27,775 nt of DNA from CAYSLC01 sp964431545 (GCA_964431545.1 CAYSLC010000049.1:1-27775), one strand, 5' to 3'; counted from the stretch's first letter, positions 15,927-24,496 are shown. Notes: generated from the letters alone by a model not told the origin. A program made the numbers and translations.

Positions 15927-16111
15927 GCCGAAGCGGCGATGGCCGTGCTTTGGAATTTTCCTTTGTGGCGCCCCCCTTCCTGTGGTACATCCCTACTCCG
16001 AACTCACGGCCGCGGCGGCCCCGCGTCAGCGGGCTCCGCCCCTGGGCCCGACACGGACTTCCGGCGGACCCGCCGCGGCCTTCATCGTCCCTACAGAGAA
16101 AAGGAGGAGGC
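15927..16111. other. Non-coding stretch between gap and acylase gene, with GC-rich inverted repeats
   Basis: The plus strand stays open through here in the acylase frame, but composition and the lack of a plausible start argue against translation. GCGGCGGCCCCGCG and neighbouring GGGCTCCGCCCCTGGGCCC can form hairpins. The stretch ends in AAAAGGAGGAGG, the ribosome site of the acylase gene. No tRNA or riboswitch was recognised. Its position beside an assembly break leaves open that it is part of a repeated element. Confidence 0.4.
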
Positions 16112-19100
16112 ATGGAGAAACAGGCGAAACGGCGGAACCCTGGATGGAGATACACGATCCTTTTCGGGATCCTCGCGGCGTCCATGGCGCTGTCGGTCAC
16201 CGGGTGCGACGATTCCGAAAGCGTCGTCCGGAACGAACCCCCCACGGCGGCCATCACCGCGCCGGAAAACGGCGCCACCGTCACCCAAGGAGAGGCGGTG
16301 ACCCTCGCCGGATCGGCGGAGGACCCCGAGGATGGGGCCATCACCGGCGGCGGGCTGGTCTGGCGATCGGACCTTTCCGGCCGGATCGGCGTGGGGGAAT
16401 CGCTGGTCCTGCGGGATCTGGCCGCGGGGACCCACACCATCTCCCTGACGGCCGCCGACAGCGGCGGGGCCACGGACACCGCCGCCGTCACCCTGGTGGT
16501 CGCTCCGGACGAGAGCCTGAAGACCGGCCGGTTCGCGGCGCCGCCGGTGGCGGGGCTCGCCTGGACCGCCGGCGGCCGGAGCGGGATCACCGACCCCCTG
16601 GGGACCTTCACCTACCACCCGGGTGAGACCGTGACCTTCTCCATCGGCGGTGTGGTGCTGGGGGAGGCCGTGCCGGCCAAACCGGCCCTGGCCCCCATGG
16701 ATCTCGCCCCGGACGCCCTCGGTCCCCGGGATCCGGCCGCCGTCAACATCGGCCGGCTCCTCCTCACCCTGGACGTGAACGGTGATCCCAGGGACGGGAT
16801 CGGGCTCCCGGAGGGGATCCACGATCTGATGGCCGGAGCCGGCCTCGACTTCGCCCTTTCGGACGAAGCGTTCACGGCGGCGGCGCAAGGTCTGGTGGAC
16901 GGGATCTACGGCGAGGGGGCAAGGCCCCTTCTCCCGGCCGCCGACGCCGGACTGGTCCTGACCGGGGCCGTGCTCTCCCTCACCGAGACGGTCCGGGACG
17001 AACGGGGGGTCTGGTCCATCGAGGGGGCGGAGCACCTCTACAGCATCTTCGAGGCCATGGGCCACGCCGTGGCGGTCGACCGGCTCTGGCAGGCGGAGAC
17101 CTTCCGGCGGGCCGGGCTGGGACGCCTGGCGGAGATCTTCGGCCCGGAGCAGCTCGAATCGGACATCTTCGTCCGGACCATCGGGTACAGCCGGGAGGAA
17201 CTTGATCAGGAATTCGCGGCCCTGGACCGGGAGTGCCGGACGGTGATCACCGCCTATGTGGACGGGTTCAACCGCCGCCTGCTGGAGATCGCCGAGGACC
17301 CGACCCTGCTCCCCTTCGAATTTTATGCGTTGAGCGCCCACCTGGGGATCGAGTTCGTCCCCGAGCCGTGGGAGCCGACGGACGTTCTGGCCTGGGCGGT
17401 CCTGATGCTCCGGGAATTCGATCCCGAAGCCCTCCGGACGGCCCAGATCGACAACGGTCTGCTCCTGGCCGAGCTGGTGAAGAACTTTCCGGAAAACTAC
17501 TTCGAGATGTTCGAGGATCTCCGGTGGACCACCGATCCGGACGCCCTCACCTACATCTCCGCGGCCGAGGCCGCCGAGGGCCGCCTCCATCGGGCGGCCG
17601 TCCCTCCCCCGCCCGAGGCGATCCCGGACATCGGCCCGGCGGCGCGGCGGCTGAAGGAGATCCGGAGCCGGATGATCGCGGGCCTCGAAAAGATCAACGC
17701 CCGGGTCCGCATGGGCAGCTACGCCTGGGTCGTCTCCGGGGAGAAGACCGCCTCGGGCGACCCGATCCTCTACTCCGGGCCCCAGATGGGGTTCTCGGTG
17801 CCGGCCATGGTGGTGGAGGGGGCGGTTCGGGCCGGCGGCTTCCAGATCTCCGGCATGGGGATTCCGGGGCTGCCCGGCATCATCATCGGCCGGACCCCCC
17901 ACCACGCCTGGTCCATGCAGGTGGGCCACGCCCGCACCACCGACTACTACTTCGAGCTGCCCCAGACCGTGGCCCTCCACCGGGTGGAGACCATCCGCGT
18001 GGCCGGCGGGGAGGACGTCCAGCTCCCCGTCTACCGGAGCGCCCACGGCCCGGTGATCAATCCCCTGCCCTACGATCCCGGGACCTACGTCCCCTCGCCG
18101 GAGGACCCCATCATCTCCTGGAAGTACGCCCACTGGGGATATGAACTCGACACCATCGGGGCCTACCTGGGGCTGGCCCGGGCAAGGACCATGGACCAGT
18201 TCGGGGAGAGCATCGAGCGGGTGGGGGTGAGCCAGCACTTCTGCTACGCGGACCGGGACGGCAACATCGCCTACTGGATGTCGGGCCGGCATCCCCAGCG
18301 GGTCCCCGGCGAGTACCGGCTCCCCCAGGGGTTTTTCGGAGACGTCCTGGAGTGGGACGCCCGGTTCATCCGTCCCCGGTCCACGGCGAGGAACCCGGCC
18401 AAGGGGTACATCGGCGGATGGAACAACAAGACCTCGCCCCATTCCCTCAACGCCTACAACAACACGAGCTACTACTTCGGCGACTTCCACCGGGCCCATG
18501 TCATCGATGCGTTCCTCTCCGGCCGGGATGACCTCACCTTCGAGGAGGTCCGGGACCTGGCCCTCTCCATCGCCGTCACCGACTCCTTCGGCAATGGGGG
18601 CAATCCCTGGCCCTTCGTGGCGGGCGCCTTCCGGGAGGCGGTGGCCGGCGATCCCACCCCGGAACGGACCGCGGCCCTGGAGATCCTTTCGGACTGGGAC
18701 GGCCGCTTCGTGGCCGGCGGGCCGGAGAACTGGGTGGACGGCCCCGACCGGTCCGATGGGTGGATGCTCATGGACGCCTGGATCCGGGAGGCCCTGCGAC
18801 TCACCTTCGAGGACGAACTCGGCCCCGGGGTCTACGCCGGCGAAAGCAAGACGATCCTCTTCAACGTCTTTCTCCGGGGGCTGTTCGGGGGATCGGACGG
18901 GGTGGTCAACAAGTATTTCTGGTTCAAGAACCGGCGGGAGCCCGACGCGCCCCAGCGGCCGGATACGGTGATTACAACGGCCCTCGACCACGCCCTGGCG
19001 GCGCTGGGGGATCGGCCATGGGGCATCGGGGCCAGGGGGGAGATCGTCTTCGAGCACGACCTCATCGGCGAGATCCACGCCATTCCCTTTGCCTCACGGT

Positions 19101-19297
19101 CCACCTACGCCCACTGCGTGGCGTACGGGCCCGAGGGGCCGGTGCGCATCGAGAGCATGTTCCCCCTGGGGGAATCGGGGATGTTTTTCCTGACCCCGGC
19201 GGGGGAGCCGCAGCCGGCCGACCCTGTCTTCAGCATGGCCCCGGTCTTCGACACCTTTGCCCACCGGCCGTTTCCGGGGTTCGATACCGGGATGTGA
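16112..19297 (+). CDS. Penicillin-acylase-family amidase, lipoprotein with Ig-like N-terminal domain
   Basis: This is an Ntn-hydrolase of 1061 residues that would cleave amide bonds such as those of acyl-amino acids, acyl-homoserine lactones or beta-lactams. ATG 16112 follows AAGGAGGAGG. A lipoprotein signal ends in LSVTGC with C32 as the lipidated residue; Asp at +2 would favour inner-membrane retention under E. coli rules. Residues about 41-130 form an Ig/PKD-like domain (PPTAAITAPENGATVTQGE). Residues about 140-290 form a second domain (AGLAWTAGGRSGITDPLGTF). The acylase begins near 295 with RGVWSIEGAEHLYSIFEAMG and AVDRLWQAETFRR. The nucleophile of the beta chain is S536 in MGSYAWVVSG, where self-cleavage is expected; YSGPQMGFSVP follows. 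The total is longer than the usual 750-850 because of the two added domains. Substrate unknown. Confidence 0.92.
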   Translation: MEKQAKRRNPGWRYTILFGILAASMALSVTGCDDSESVVRNEPPTAAITAPENGATVTQGEAVTLAGSAEDPEDGAITGGGLVWRSDLSGRIGVGESLVLRDLAAGTHTISLTAADSGGATDTAAVTLVVAPDESLKTGRFAAPPVAGLAWTAGGRSGITDPLGTFTYHPGETVTFSIGGVVLGEAVPAKPALAPMDLAPDALGPRDPAAVNIGRLLLTLDVNGDPRDGIGLPEGIHDLMAGAGLDFALSDEAFTAAAQGLVDGIYGEGARPLLPAADAGLVLTGAVLSLTETVRDERGVWSIEGAEHLYSIFEAMGHAVAVDRLWQAETFRRAGLGRLAEIFGPEQLESDIFVRTIGYSREELDQEFAALDRECRTVITAYVDGFNRRLLEIAEDPTLLPFEFYALSAHLGIEFVPEPWEPTDVLAWAVLMLREFDPEALRTAQIDNGLLLAELVKNFPENYFEMFEDLRWTTDPDALTYISAAEAAEGRLHRAAVPPPPEAIPDIGPAARRLKEIRSRMIAGLEKINARVRMGSYAWVVSGEKTASGDPILYSGPQMGFSVPAMVVEGAVRAGGFQISGMGIPGLPGIIIGRTPHHAWSMQVGHARTTDYYFELPQTVALHRVETIRVAGGEDVQLPVYRSAHGPVINPLPYDPGTYVPSPEDPIISWKYAHWGYELDTIGAYLGLARARTMDQFGESIERVGVSQHFCYADRDGNIAYWMSGRHPQRVPGEYRLPQGFFGDVLEWDARFIRPRSTARNPAKGYIGGWNNKTSPHSLNAYNNTSYYFGDFHRAHVIDAFLSGRDDLTFEEVRDLALSIAVTDSFGNGGNPWPFVAGAFREAVAGDPTPERTAALEILSDWDGRFVAGGPENWVDGPDRSDGWMLMDAWIREALRLTFEDELGPGVYAGESKTILFNVFLRGLFGGSDGVVNKYFWFKNRREPDAPQRPDTVITTALDHALAALGDRPWGIGARGEIVFEHDLIGEIHAIPFASRSTYAHCVAYGPEGPVRIESMFPLGESGMFFLTPAGEPQPADPVFSMAPVFDTFAHRPFPGFDTGM

Positions 19298-19308
19298 TCC
19301 GGATGTAG

Positions 19309-21210
19309 CTACGACAGCAATCGCCGTCGGGGCCGTTTCGAGGGAAGCTTCCCGGAGCGGCTCCGGCGGCCGGCTTCGGCCGCCCGTCCGGACCCTTTCG
19401 CGTCCGCCTTCCCGCCCTTGCCGTCGGGGCCGATCTTCTCCCCCACCAGCCCGGCCAGGGTCTCCACATACCCCTTCATCCGCCCGGCCTCCTCGTTCAT
19501 CGCCTGGGAGGTGGAGGCCGCCTCCTCGGCGTCCGCGGTGTTCTGCTGGGTCTTTTCGTCGATGTTGGCCACCGCCTTGTTGATCTGCTCGATGCCCAGG
19601 GCCTGCTCCTCGGAGGCGCAGTCGATCTCCGCCACCAGGATCCCCACCTTTTCCGTGCTTGCGGCCATATCGGTGAAGGCCCGGCTGGTCTCGGTCACCA
19701 GGGACTCGCCCCCCTGGACCCGCTTCTGGGTCTTTTCCAGGATCTCCGTGGTGGTCTTGGCCGCCTCGGCCGACCGGAGGGCGAGCTTGCCGATCTCGTC
19801 GGCCACCACCATGAACCCGGCGCCGCTCTCTCCGGCCCGGGCCGCCTCCACGGCGGCGTTGAGGGAGAGGATCTTGGTCTGGAAGGCGATCCCGTCGATG
19901 GTCCGGATGATCTTGGTGGTCTCCTGATTGGCCTGGGAGATCTCCCCCATGGACCGGGTCAGCTCCTCCATGGCGCGGTTGGACCGCTCCACCACCTCCC
20001 CGGCCTCCTTCATCATCATGTTGGCCCGCCGGGCGTTGTCGGCGTTCTGCCGGGTCATGGAGGCCATCTCCTCCAGAAAGGCGGAGGTCTCCTCCAGGGA
20101 GGCGGCCTGGGCCACGGAGCTGTCGTTCAGGGAGTGGCTGGAGGAGAGGAGCCGGTTGGAAAAGAGGAACAGCCCCTGGGCGCTCCCGGACAGGCCCGAG
20201 ATGACCCGGGAGATGGGCCGGATGATGATGTTGGCGGAGAACAGCCCGATGAAGATCCCCAGGATCGCCGTGAACAGGGCGATGGAGGTGACCACCCGCC
20301 GGGTGAAGTCCACCCGGTCCGCCACCTCCTCGCCGGTGCGGTCCATCTCCCGCCACCCGGAGTCGCTGATCCCTTCCGAGAGCCGGATGACCTCGGGGAT
20401 GATGGGAAAAAACCGCTTGGCGATATCCTCGTTCATCTTGTGGGTTACCGCCGCCAGGCCCTCGAAGGCATCCCGGAAATCCTCCACGGCGTACATCAGC
20501 TCCACCAAGTTGTCCGCCCCCCGTTCCTCCAGGGTCCCCAGGGTCTCGTTGAGCACCCCGAGGGCCGTGGCGGAGCCCTCCGGGGCCCCGCTCATCAGGA
20601 ACTTGTGAATATGGGTCATGGCGAAGTTGAACCGCTTGAGGACCCCCTGGGCGAGCCGGTAGAGATCGCTGTTCTCCTTGTTCGCCTCCATGATCCCGTA
20701 GATCATCTCCTCCACCTCCCGGGCGTCGGCGAGCAGATCGTTCCGGTTGTCCTCCTTGGCCCGGAGCCGGATGACCATCTTCTCGTACTCGCTCACGTAC
20801 CGGTCGGCGACGGCCCGGATCCCCTCCAGGATTTGGGTCCGTTCGGGGGACCGGATCTCCCGGTCGGCCCGTTCCAGGAGTTTGTAGAGCTTGGCGATGT
20901 GACGGTCCGCCTCCGCCTTGTCCGCGTCCTTCAACAGATAGACGAACTTCTCCACGGCGGTCCGGGTGTACAGGACCTCCGATTTGATCTGGTCGGCCAG
21001 TTCCACCTCCCGGGAGACGGGACCGGTCAGGTAGTCCACGAGCCTTCCCAGGGAGACGGTCTGGGTCACCGCGATGGCCCCGATCATGATCATCAGGGCG
21101 ATGATCACCAGATATCCGCCGAGGACCTTGATGTTCCGGGGATCGATCCGGAACATGCGGGCGGCCTCGCGCCTGGAACCGGCGGAATCCTTCACCTTCC
21201 GACGGCGCAT
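19309..21210 (-). CDS. Methyl-accepting chemotaxis protein
   Basis: This is a chemoreceptor of 633 residues. Membrane helix 1 lies at about 30-50, a helical periplasmic sensor domain spans to about 305 (rich in Glu/Arg/Leu, four-helix-bundle-like), and membrane helix 2 is near 306-330. Instead of a full HAMP domain only a short RPISRVISGLSGSAQGL helix follows, leading straight into the methylation helices (SLEETSAFLEEMASMTRQNADNA). The signalling tip is IAFQTKILSLNAAVEAARAGESGAGF; the usual Asn after QT is K446. The C-terminus is a basic Arg/Lys tail without a CheR-binding pentapeptide. GGGGGAG precedes the start and overlaps the stop of the porin gene, so the two are one transcript. Its last base lies 11 bases from the convergent acylase gene. 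Confidence 0.93.
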   Translation of the reverse strand: MRRRKVKDSAGSRREAARMFRIDPRNIKVLGGYLVIIALMIMIGAIAVTQTVSLGRLVDYLTGPVSREVELADQIKSEVLYTRTAVEKFVYLLKDADKAEADRHIAKLYKLLERADREIRSPERTQILEGIRAVADRYVSEYEKMVIRLRAKEDNRNDLLADAREVEEMIYGIMEANKENSDLYRLAQGVLKRFNFAMTHIHKFLMSGAPEGSATALGVLNETLGTLEERGADNLVELMYAVEDFRDAFEGLAAVTHKMNEDIAKRFFPIIPEVIRLSEGISDSGWREMDRTGEEVADRVDFTRRVVTSIALFTAILGIFIGLFSANIIIRPISRVISGLSGSAQGLFLFSNRLLSSSHSLNDSSVAQAASLEETSAFLEEMASMTRQNADNARRANMMMKEAGEVVERSNRAMEELTRSMGEISQANQETTKIIRTIDGIAFQTKILSLNAAVEAARAGESGAGFMVVADEIGKLALRSAEAAKTTTEILEKTQKRVQGGESLVTETSRAFTDMAASTEKVGILVAEIDCASEEQALGIEQINKAVANIDEKTQQNTADAEEAASTSQAMNEEAGRMKGYVETLAGLVGEKIGPDGKGGKADAKGSGRAAEAGRRSRSGKLPSKRPRRRLLS

Positions 21211-21220
21211 GGTCTCCCCC

Positions 21221-22726
21221 TTAGAATCCGGCGTCCAGCAGGATGTAGGTGTTGGTCATCTTCTGATCGATCTCCTCGGGCGGCCCCACCGGAACGCCGC
21301 TGCCGGAATAGTCGTAGTCGATCAGGGTGTATCCGGCCCGGAAGTAGAGGTGCCGGTTGATGGGCTGGAGATAGTAGAGATCCCAGACATCCCCCCGGGT
21401 GTCGAGCTTGTTCAGGGGATCCTCGCTTCCGGAGGTGAGGCCGAACCAGTACTTGGACCCATGGTTGTACTCCACCCCGATGTACGGTTCGTTGAGGTCT
21501 TCAAAGGGGAGTTGGAACCGGACCCCGGCGTAGAAGGCGTCCCCGGACTGGTCCTCGGTGTTCTCCCAGGAGAGGAGGCCGAGCTGGGGGAGGAAATCGT
21601 AGACCGCCGGCTCCCCGTCCACCTTGGTCTCCAGCAGGCTGTACCCGGCGAACCAGTCGATGGGCAGGCCCAGGAACCGTTTCGACTCCACGAAGAAGGT
21701 ATATTTGAAGAAGGATCCCAGGGACTCGGGAATATCCACATCGTGGATTCCCGCGTCGGAGAGGTCGGGGGCCGGGTAGTCCCCCAGGTAGAGGAAGTTG
21801 AAGATCAGCAGGGTATCCCGGAGCCACCGGCCGGGCAGGTCGGTCTCCAGCTGGGTGACGAGGATATCCATGTCGTCGATGCCCGCGGGATCATCCCGGT
21901 AGATGTTTTCGGGGTCGTTGATGTTGACCCGGGAGTAGATCACCCGGAGGTTGGGGTTGGGCAGGGGGATCCAGTCGTCCAGATAGAAGGTGAGGGCCGC
22001 GCCGTCGCCGGTGACGTCATAGGCCAGGCTCGGGTAGGTCGATTTCCGGGGGGAGTCCTCCCGGAGTTCCGTGGGCATGCCGTCGGTGACCGGGAGCCGG
22101 CCGAAGGTCACCGCCAGGGGGAGGTTGTCGAAGAAATAGTCCACATAGGCCCGTTCCAGCCGGACGGTCGCGTCGGTGGGGATCCGGCTCTCGTTGAGAT
22201 CCGAGTCGTCCCGGGGAGGCGCCTCGTCCTTGATGAGCCAGTTTTTGAAGACGGTCATCCGGCCGTGGAAACTCAGATTGTCGTACATCTCCGTTCGCAT
22301 GTTGAGCCGGAACCGGTTGCTCACCAGGCCGTTGAGGTTGTCCTTCTCGCCGGTGATCTCGTCCTCGAACCGGAACCAGTTGGCCCGGGTCCGGAGTTCG
22401 GCCCCCAGGTCGAGCTTGTCCATGAGGGTCCGGGTCTCGGTCTCCTCCAGGTAGCCGGACATCTCCTCCACGTCCTCCCGGAGCAGCTCCACCTCCGACT
22501 CGAGCCCCTCGGCGGGCGGCCGCGCCGTCTCCGGGGCCGCCTTCTCTTTCAGTTGATTCTCCAGCTGCTCCACCCGGTCGGTGAGTTGTTCCAGCCGCCG
22601 GAGGATCGTATCGAGTTCCTCCTTGGAGATATCGGCCTTCTCCGCCAGAAGGTTCCGAGGCATGGCCAGGCAGAGAGAGCCCCCCACGATCAGCACCAGT
22701 ATCATACGAAACATCGCCGTTCTCAT
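21221..22726 (-). CDS. DUF3373-family outer-membrane protein (porin-like)
   Basis: This is a predicted outer-membrane beta-barrel of 501 residues. ATG 22726 is chosen because AAGGAGACAAAA lies before it; an upstream ATG in frame lacks a ribosome site. A signal peptide (MRTAMFRMILVLIVGGSLCLAM, cleavage near LLA) is followed by a coiled coil at about residues 30-90 (LDTILRRLEQLTDRVEQLENQL) that could trimerise, as in other porins with N-terminal coiled coils. The rest alternates amphipathic strands and turns (LGAELRTRANWFRF, FRLNMRTEMYDNLSFHG, FGRLPVTDG) and ends in Phe, the usual barrel-insertion signal. I recognise the strand pattern as DUF3373; its transported solute is unknown. It sits between a cytochrome c gene and a chemoreceptor gene. 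Confidence 0.85.
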   Translation of the reverse strand: MRTAMFRMILVLIVGGSLCLAMPRNLLAEKADISKEELDTILRRLEQLTDRVEQLENQLKEKAAPETARPPAEGLESEVELLREDVEEMSGYLEETETRTLMDKLDLGAELRTRANWFRFEDEITGEKDNLNGLVSNRFRLNMRTEMYDNLSFHGRMTVFKNWLIKDEAPPRDDSDLNESRIPTDATVRLERAYVDYFFDNLPLAVTFGRLPVTDGMPTELREDSPRKSTYPSLAYDVTGDGAALTFYLDDWIPLPNPNLRVIYSRVNINDPENIYRDDPAGIDDMDILVTQLETDLPGRWLRDTLLIFNFLYLGDYPAPDLSDAGIHDVDIPESLGSFFKYTFFVESKRFLGLPIDWFAGYSLLETKVDGEPAVYDFLPQLGLLSWENTEDQSGDAFYAGVRFQLPFEDLNEPYIGVEYNHGSKYWFGLTSGSEDPLNKLDTRGDVWDLYYLQPINRHLYFRAGYTLIDYDYSGSGVPVGPPEEIDQKMTNTYILLDAGF

Positions 22727-22760
22727 TTTTGTCTCCTTTCCTCCCTTCATGGACGGTTCG

Positions 22761-23078
22761 CTACCGCAGGCCGATCGCCTCGGGCCGGTCGGAATCCGCT
22801 GCGTGCTCCACCAGGTACTCCTTGACCATGATCAGCTCCGATTCCGAAAACCGATCGCTGATATCCTTTTTCCGCTGGTGCTTGTTCCTCTTGAAGAAGC
22901 GCTCCCACTGGGAGGCGGCGTACTTGGTGGGGGCGAAGACATCGGCCTCCTTCCCCCGGCCGTGGCAGGCTCCGCACTGGTTCAGGAAGACGTCCCTTCC
23001 GGTGGCCGCATGGGACAGCAGGGCGTACGCGAAGAGAATGGCCCCCATGAACAGCAACAACGCCAGTAGATTTTTCAT
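22761..23078 (-). CDS. Small monohaem c-type cytochrome
   Basis: This is a periplasmic electron carrier of 105 residues. A signal peptide (MKNLLALLLFMGAILFAYALLSHA) precedes one haem-binding site CGACH (C35, C38, H39). The mature chain is only about 80 residues, the size of a small class I cytochrome. No obvious Met ligand is seen in the C-terminal half except M84 in ELIMVKEYL, so the sixth ligand is uncertain. The start has GGGGGAGAAGG. It is first of three genes, 34 bases before the porin gene. Whether it works with the porin or an oxidoreductase elsewhere is open. Confidence 0.9.
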   Translation of the reverse strand: MKNLLALLLFMGAILFAYALLSHAATGRDVFLNQCGACHGRGKEADVFAPTKYAASQWERFFKRNKHQRKKDISDRFSESELIMVKEYLVEHAADSDRPEAIGLR

Positions 23079-23237
23079 CCTTCTCCCCCTTTGTTAACGG
23101 TTGGTCGTCATAGATTAGGCATGGGCCGCTGGTCCGCCGCGAAGGACCGGCCGGGAGGCGGCGCTCTCCGCCGGCGCCCGGCGCGGAATGGGTGTTGTTT
23201 CGAGATGTCAATCCTGGGGAGATCCCAAAGGACCGGT
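23079..23237. other. GC-rich spacer with several short inverted repeats
   Basis: This spacer separates the acyltransferase stop from the cytochrome start, all on the minus strand. GGTCC/GGACC (23131-23135 with 23144-23148) and GGCGG/CCGCC (23157-23161 with 23168-23172) can form neighbouring hairpins. No T-run follows on either strand, so a terminator is doubtful. A TTGACA lies at 23211-23206 on the minus strand but lacks a good -10 partner. Confidence 0.3.
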
Positions 23238-23894
23238 TCATCGGGGGTCGTCGAAGGATTTCCTCGAGCGGCCCATCAGATAGAAGAGTACCCGTTTTTC
23301 CGTGATCCGGGAGGGATCCTCCTGGAACCATTCGAAGAGGTACGGGTTTCTCGTACTCACGTAGGAGGCGAGCCCGGCGATGTCGCACTGGGCCGGAACG
23401 GTCTCGTCGCCGAAGTAGTCGGCCCCTTCGGCCAGGGGCGAGAACCGGAACCGGAGGCGGTTGAGCATATAGAGAAAACCCGGGTTGACGACGATATACC
23501 ATTTCCGGAGCCGAACCCGCATGCTGTAGTTATACATAATCCGGTAGAGCCCCAGGGCCACGTCGCCGTTTCTCAGCTCGGGGATCACCGTCAGACGGCT
23601 GATCTCGGCGCTTTTTTCGGCGTCGATCATCCCGGAGGCCACGTTGGGGTGGCGGACGATGGGAAGGGGGGGATTCCCCCCGGGGGGCAGGATCAGCCGG
23701 ATGGTGCCCACCACGTCCCGATCTTTGTCGAGCGCGATGAAATGGGCGGATACCCGGTCGAAGTCGTCCCGCTCCTCCTTCTCCGGGTAGTTTTCCGGGT
23801 GGAGCCACTTCCTCTCCAGGCAGTAGATCCGGTATCGGAGACGATAGCTTTCCCGCAGTTCCTCTTCGGTCTCCACCGCTTTGAAATAGAGCAT
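23238..23894 (-). CDS. FeeM-like N-acyltransferase (exosortase-associated acyltransferase type)
   Basis: This is a GNAT/autoinducer-synthase-like acyltransferase of 218 residues that would join a fatty acyl group from acyl-ACP or acyl-CoA to an amine. The landmarks are LRYRIYCLE near residue 20-27, VVGTIRLILPPGG in the core, and EISRLTV (97-103), the set seen in N-acyl amino acid synthase FeeM and in the PEP-CTERM/exosortase-associated acyltransferases. No exosortase gene is in the window. ATG 23894 follows GGAAGGTGAGG and puts the conserved part at the usual distance from the N-terminus. An alternative ATG at 24017 overlaps the PilZ stop (TGATG) and would add 41 Arg-rich residues unlike the family. 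The product, possibly an N-acyl amino acid signal or lipid, is unknown. Confidence 0.85.
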   Translation of the reverse strand: MLYFKAVETEEELRESYRLRYRIYCLERKWLHPENYPEKEERDDFDRVSAHFIALDKDRDVVGTIRLILPPGGNPPLPIVRHPNVASGMIDAEKSAEISRLTVIPELRNGDVALGLYRIMYNYSMRVRLRKWYIVVNPGFLYMLNRLRFRFSPLAEGADYFGDETVPAQCDIAGLASYVSTRNPYLFEWFQEDPSRITEKRVLFYLMGRSRKSFDDPR

Positions 23895-24016
23895 GTTCCT
23901 CACCTTCCGGTCTCGCCGCCGGCGCCACAAAGCACGGCCGATGCCGCCCCCCTTTTCCAAGGTCGTCCCGATCCGGGCGTCGCCGCGCCCGTCAAAGGAT
24001 CTCCGGGCCAAGGCCA

Positions 24017-24301
24017 TCAGAAATGGTACTCCGGGGGATCGGGGACGAACCGAAGCCCGTAGGTCATCGTCCCATCCTCCTCCCGCCTGGCCCAGACCAG
24101 TTCGCTCTGCCGTTCCTGGACATCGCCGTCCACCTCCATCCGGAGGCGGATGTGGACCGGCGTCCGGGAGCTGAACTTGAGCCCCGTTTCGGAAAGGTCC
24201 ACGGACGTGGCGGTAACGATCTCGGCATCCACGAAAAACTCGACGCTGGATTCCATTCTGGCGCGTTCGGACCGTCGTCGGTCACCGTTCTTATCGGGCA
24301 T
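24017..24301 (-). CDS. PilZ-domain protein, predicted c-di-GMP receptor
   Basis: This single-domain PilZ protein has 94 residues. The c-di-GMP site is formed by the N-terminal RRSER (RxxxR) and the DLSETG motif (D/NxSxxG); both are intact. The strands ending WARREEDGTMTYGLRFV are typical of the family. ATG 24301 (MPDKNGDRRRSERAR) is chosen over upstream starts because it follows GAGGGGAGAGAG and because a candidate promoter lies in the upstream open frame. Its stop overlaps a possible upstream start of the acyltransferase gene. It may act as a c-di-GMP-dependent adaptor on the acyltransferase or another partner; the link is inferred from adjacency. Confidence 0.85.
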   Translation of the reverse strand: MPDKNGDRRRSERARMESSVEFFVDAEIVTATSVDLSETGLKFSSRTPVHIRLRMEVDGDVQERQSELVWARREEDGTMTYGLRFVPDPPEYHF

Positions 24302-24467
24302 TTTCAACTCTCTCCCCTCTCGGACCTTCATGGGACGGGCCGTCCGTCGAAGCAAAGCCCCCATCCCACATATACACGCCAAACCGGAAGACCTCTTTTT
24401 CGAAACCCGCGGAAATTCGGCGCCGCACCGGCGGTCGCACGGGACCCGTCGGTGGAATGCTCGTCCC

Positions 24468-24496
24468 TTGTTACCGTCAGAATCGAGGAAAGTCAA
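24468..24496 (-). promoter_or_regulatory. Possible promoter of the PilZ-acyltransferase genes
   Basis: On the minus strand TTGACT (24496-24491) and TAACAA (24473-24468) are exactly 17 bases apart. The -35 box matches five of six consensus bases, the -10 only three. It lies about 165 bases upstream of the PilZ start. The rest of the 24302-24558 interval shows no gene I can support. Confidence 0.4.

Noticed and set aside
15950..16111. N-terminal extension of the acylase protein toward the gap
   Set aside because: It would bury an ideal lipoprotein signal; AAGGAGGAGG fixes the start at 16112.
16091..19078. Very long open frame (995 codons) antisense to the acylase gene
   Set aside because: It is a product of high G+C codon bias on the opposite strand: Pro/Gly/Arg/His-rich, no domain, no ribosome site, and it lies fully over a gene with clear catalytic motifs.
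24302..24496. N-terminal extension of the PilZ protein by 65 residues
   Set aside because: The added part is Arg/Cys-rich, has no ribosome site and overlaps a candidate promoter; the PilZ motif starts normally after ATG 24301.
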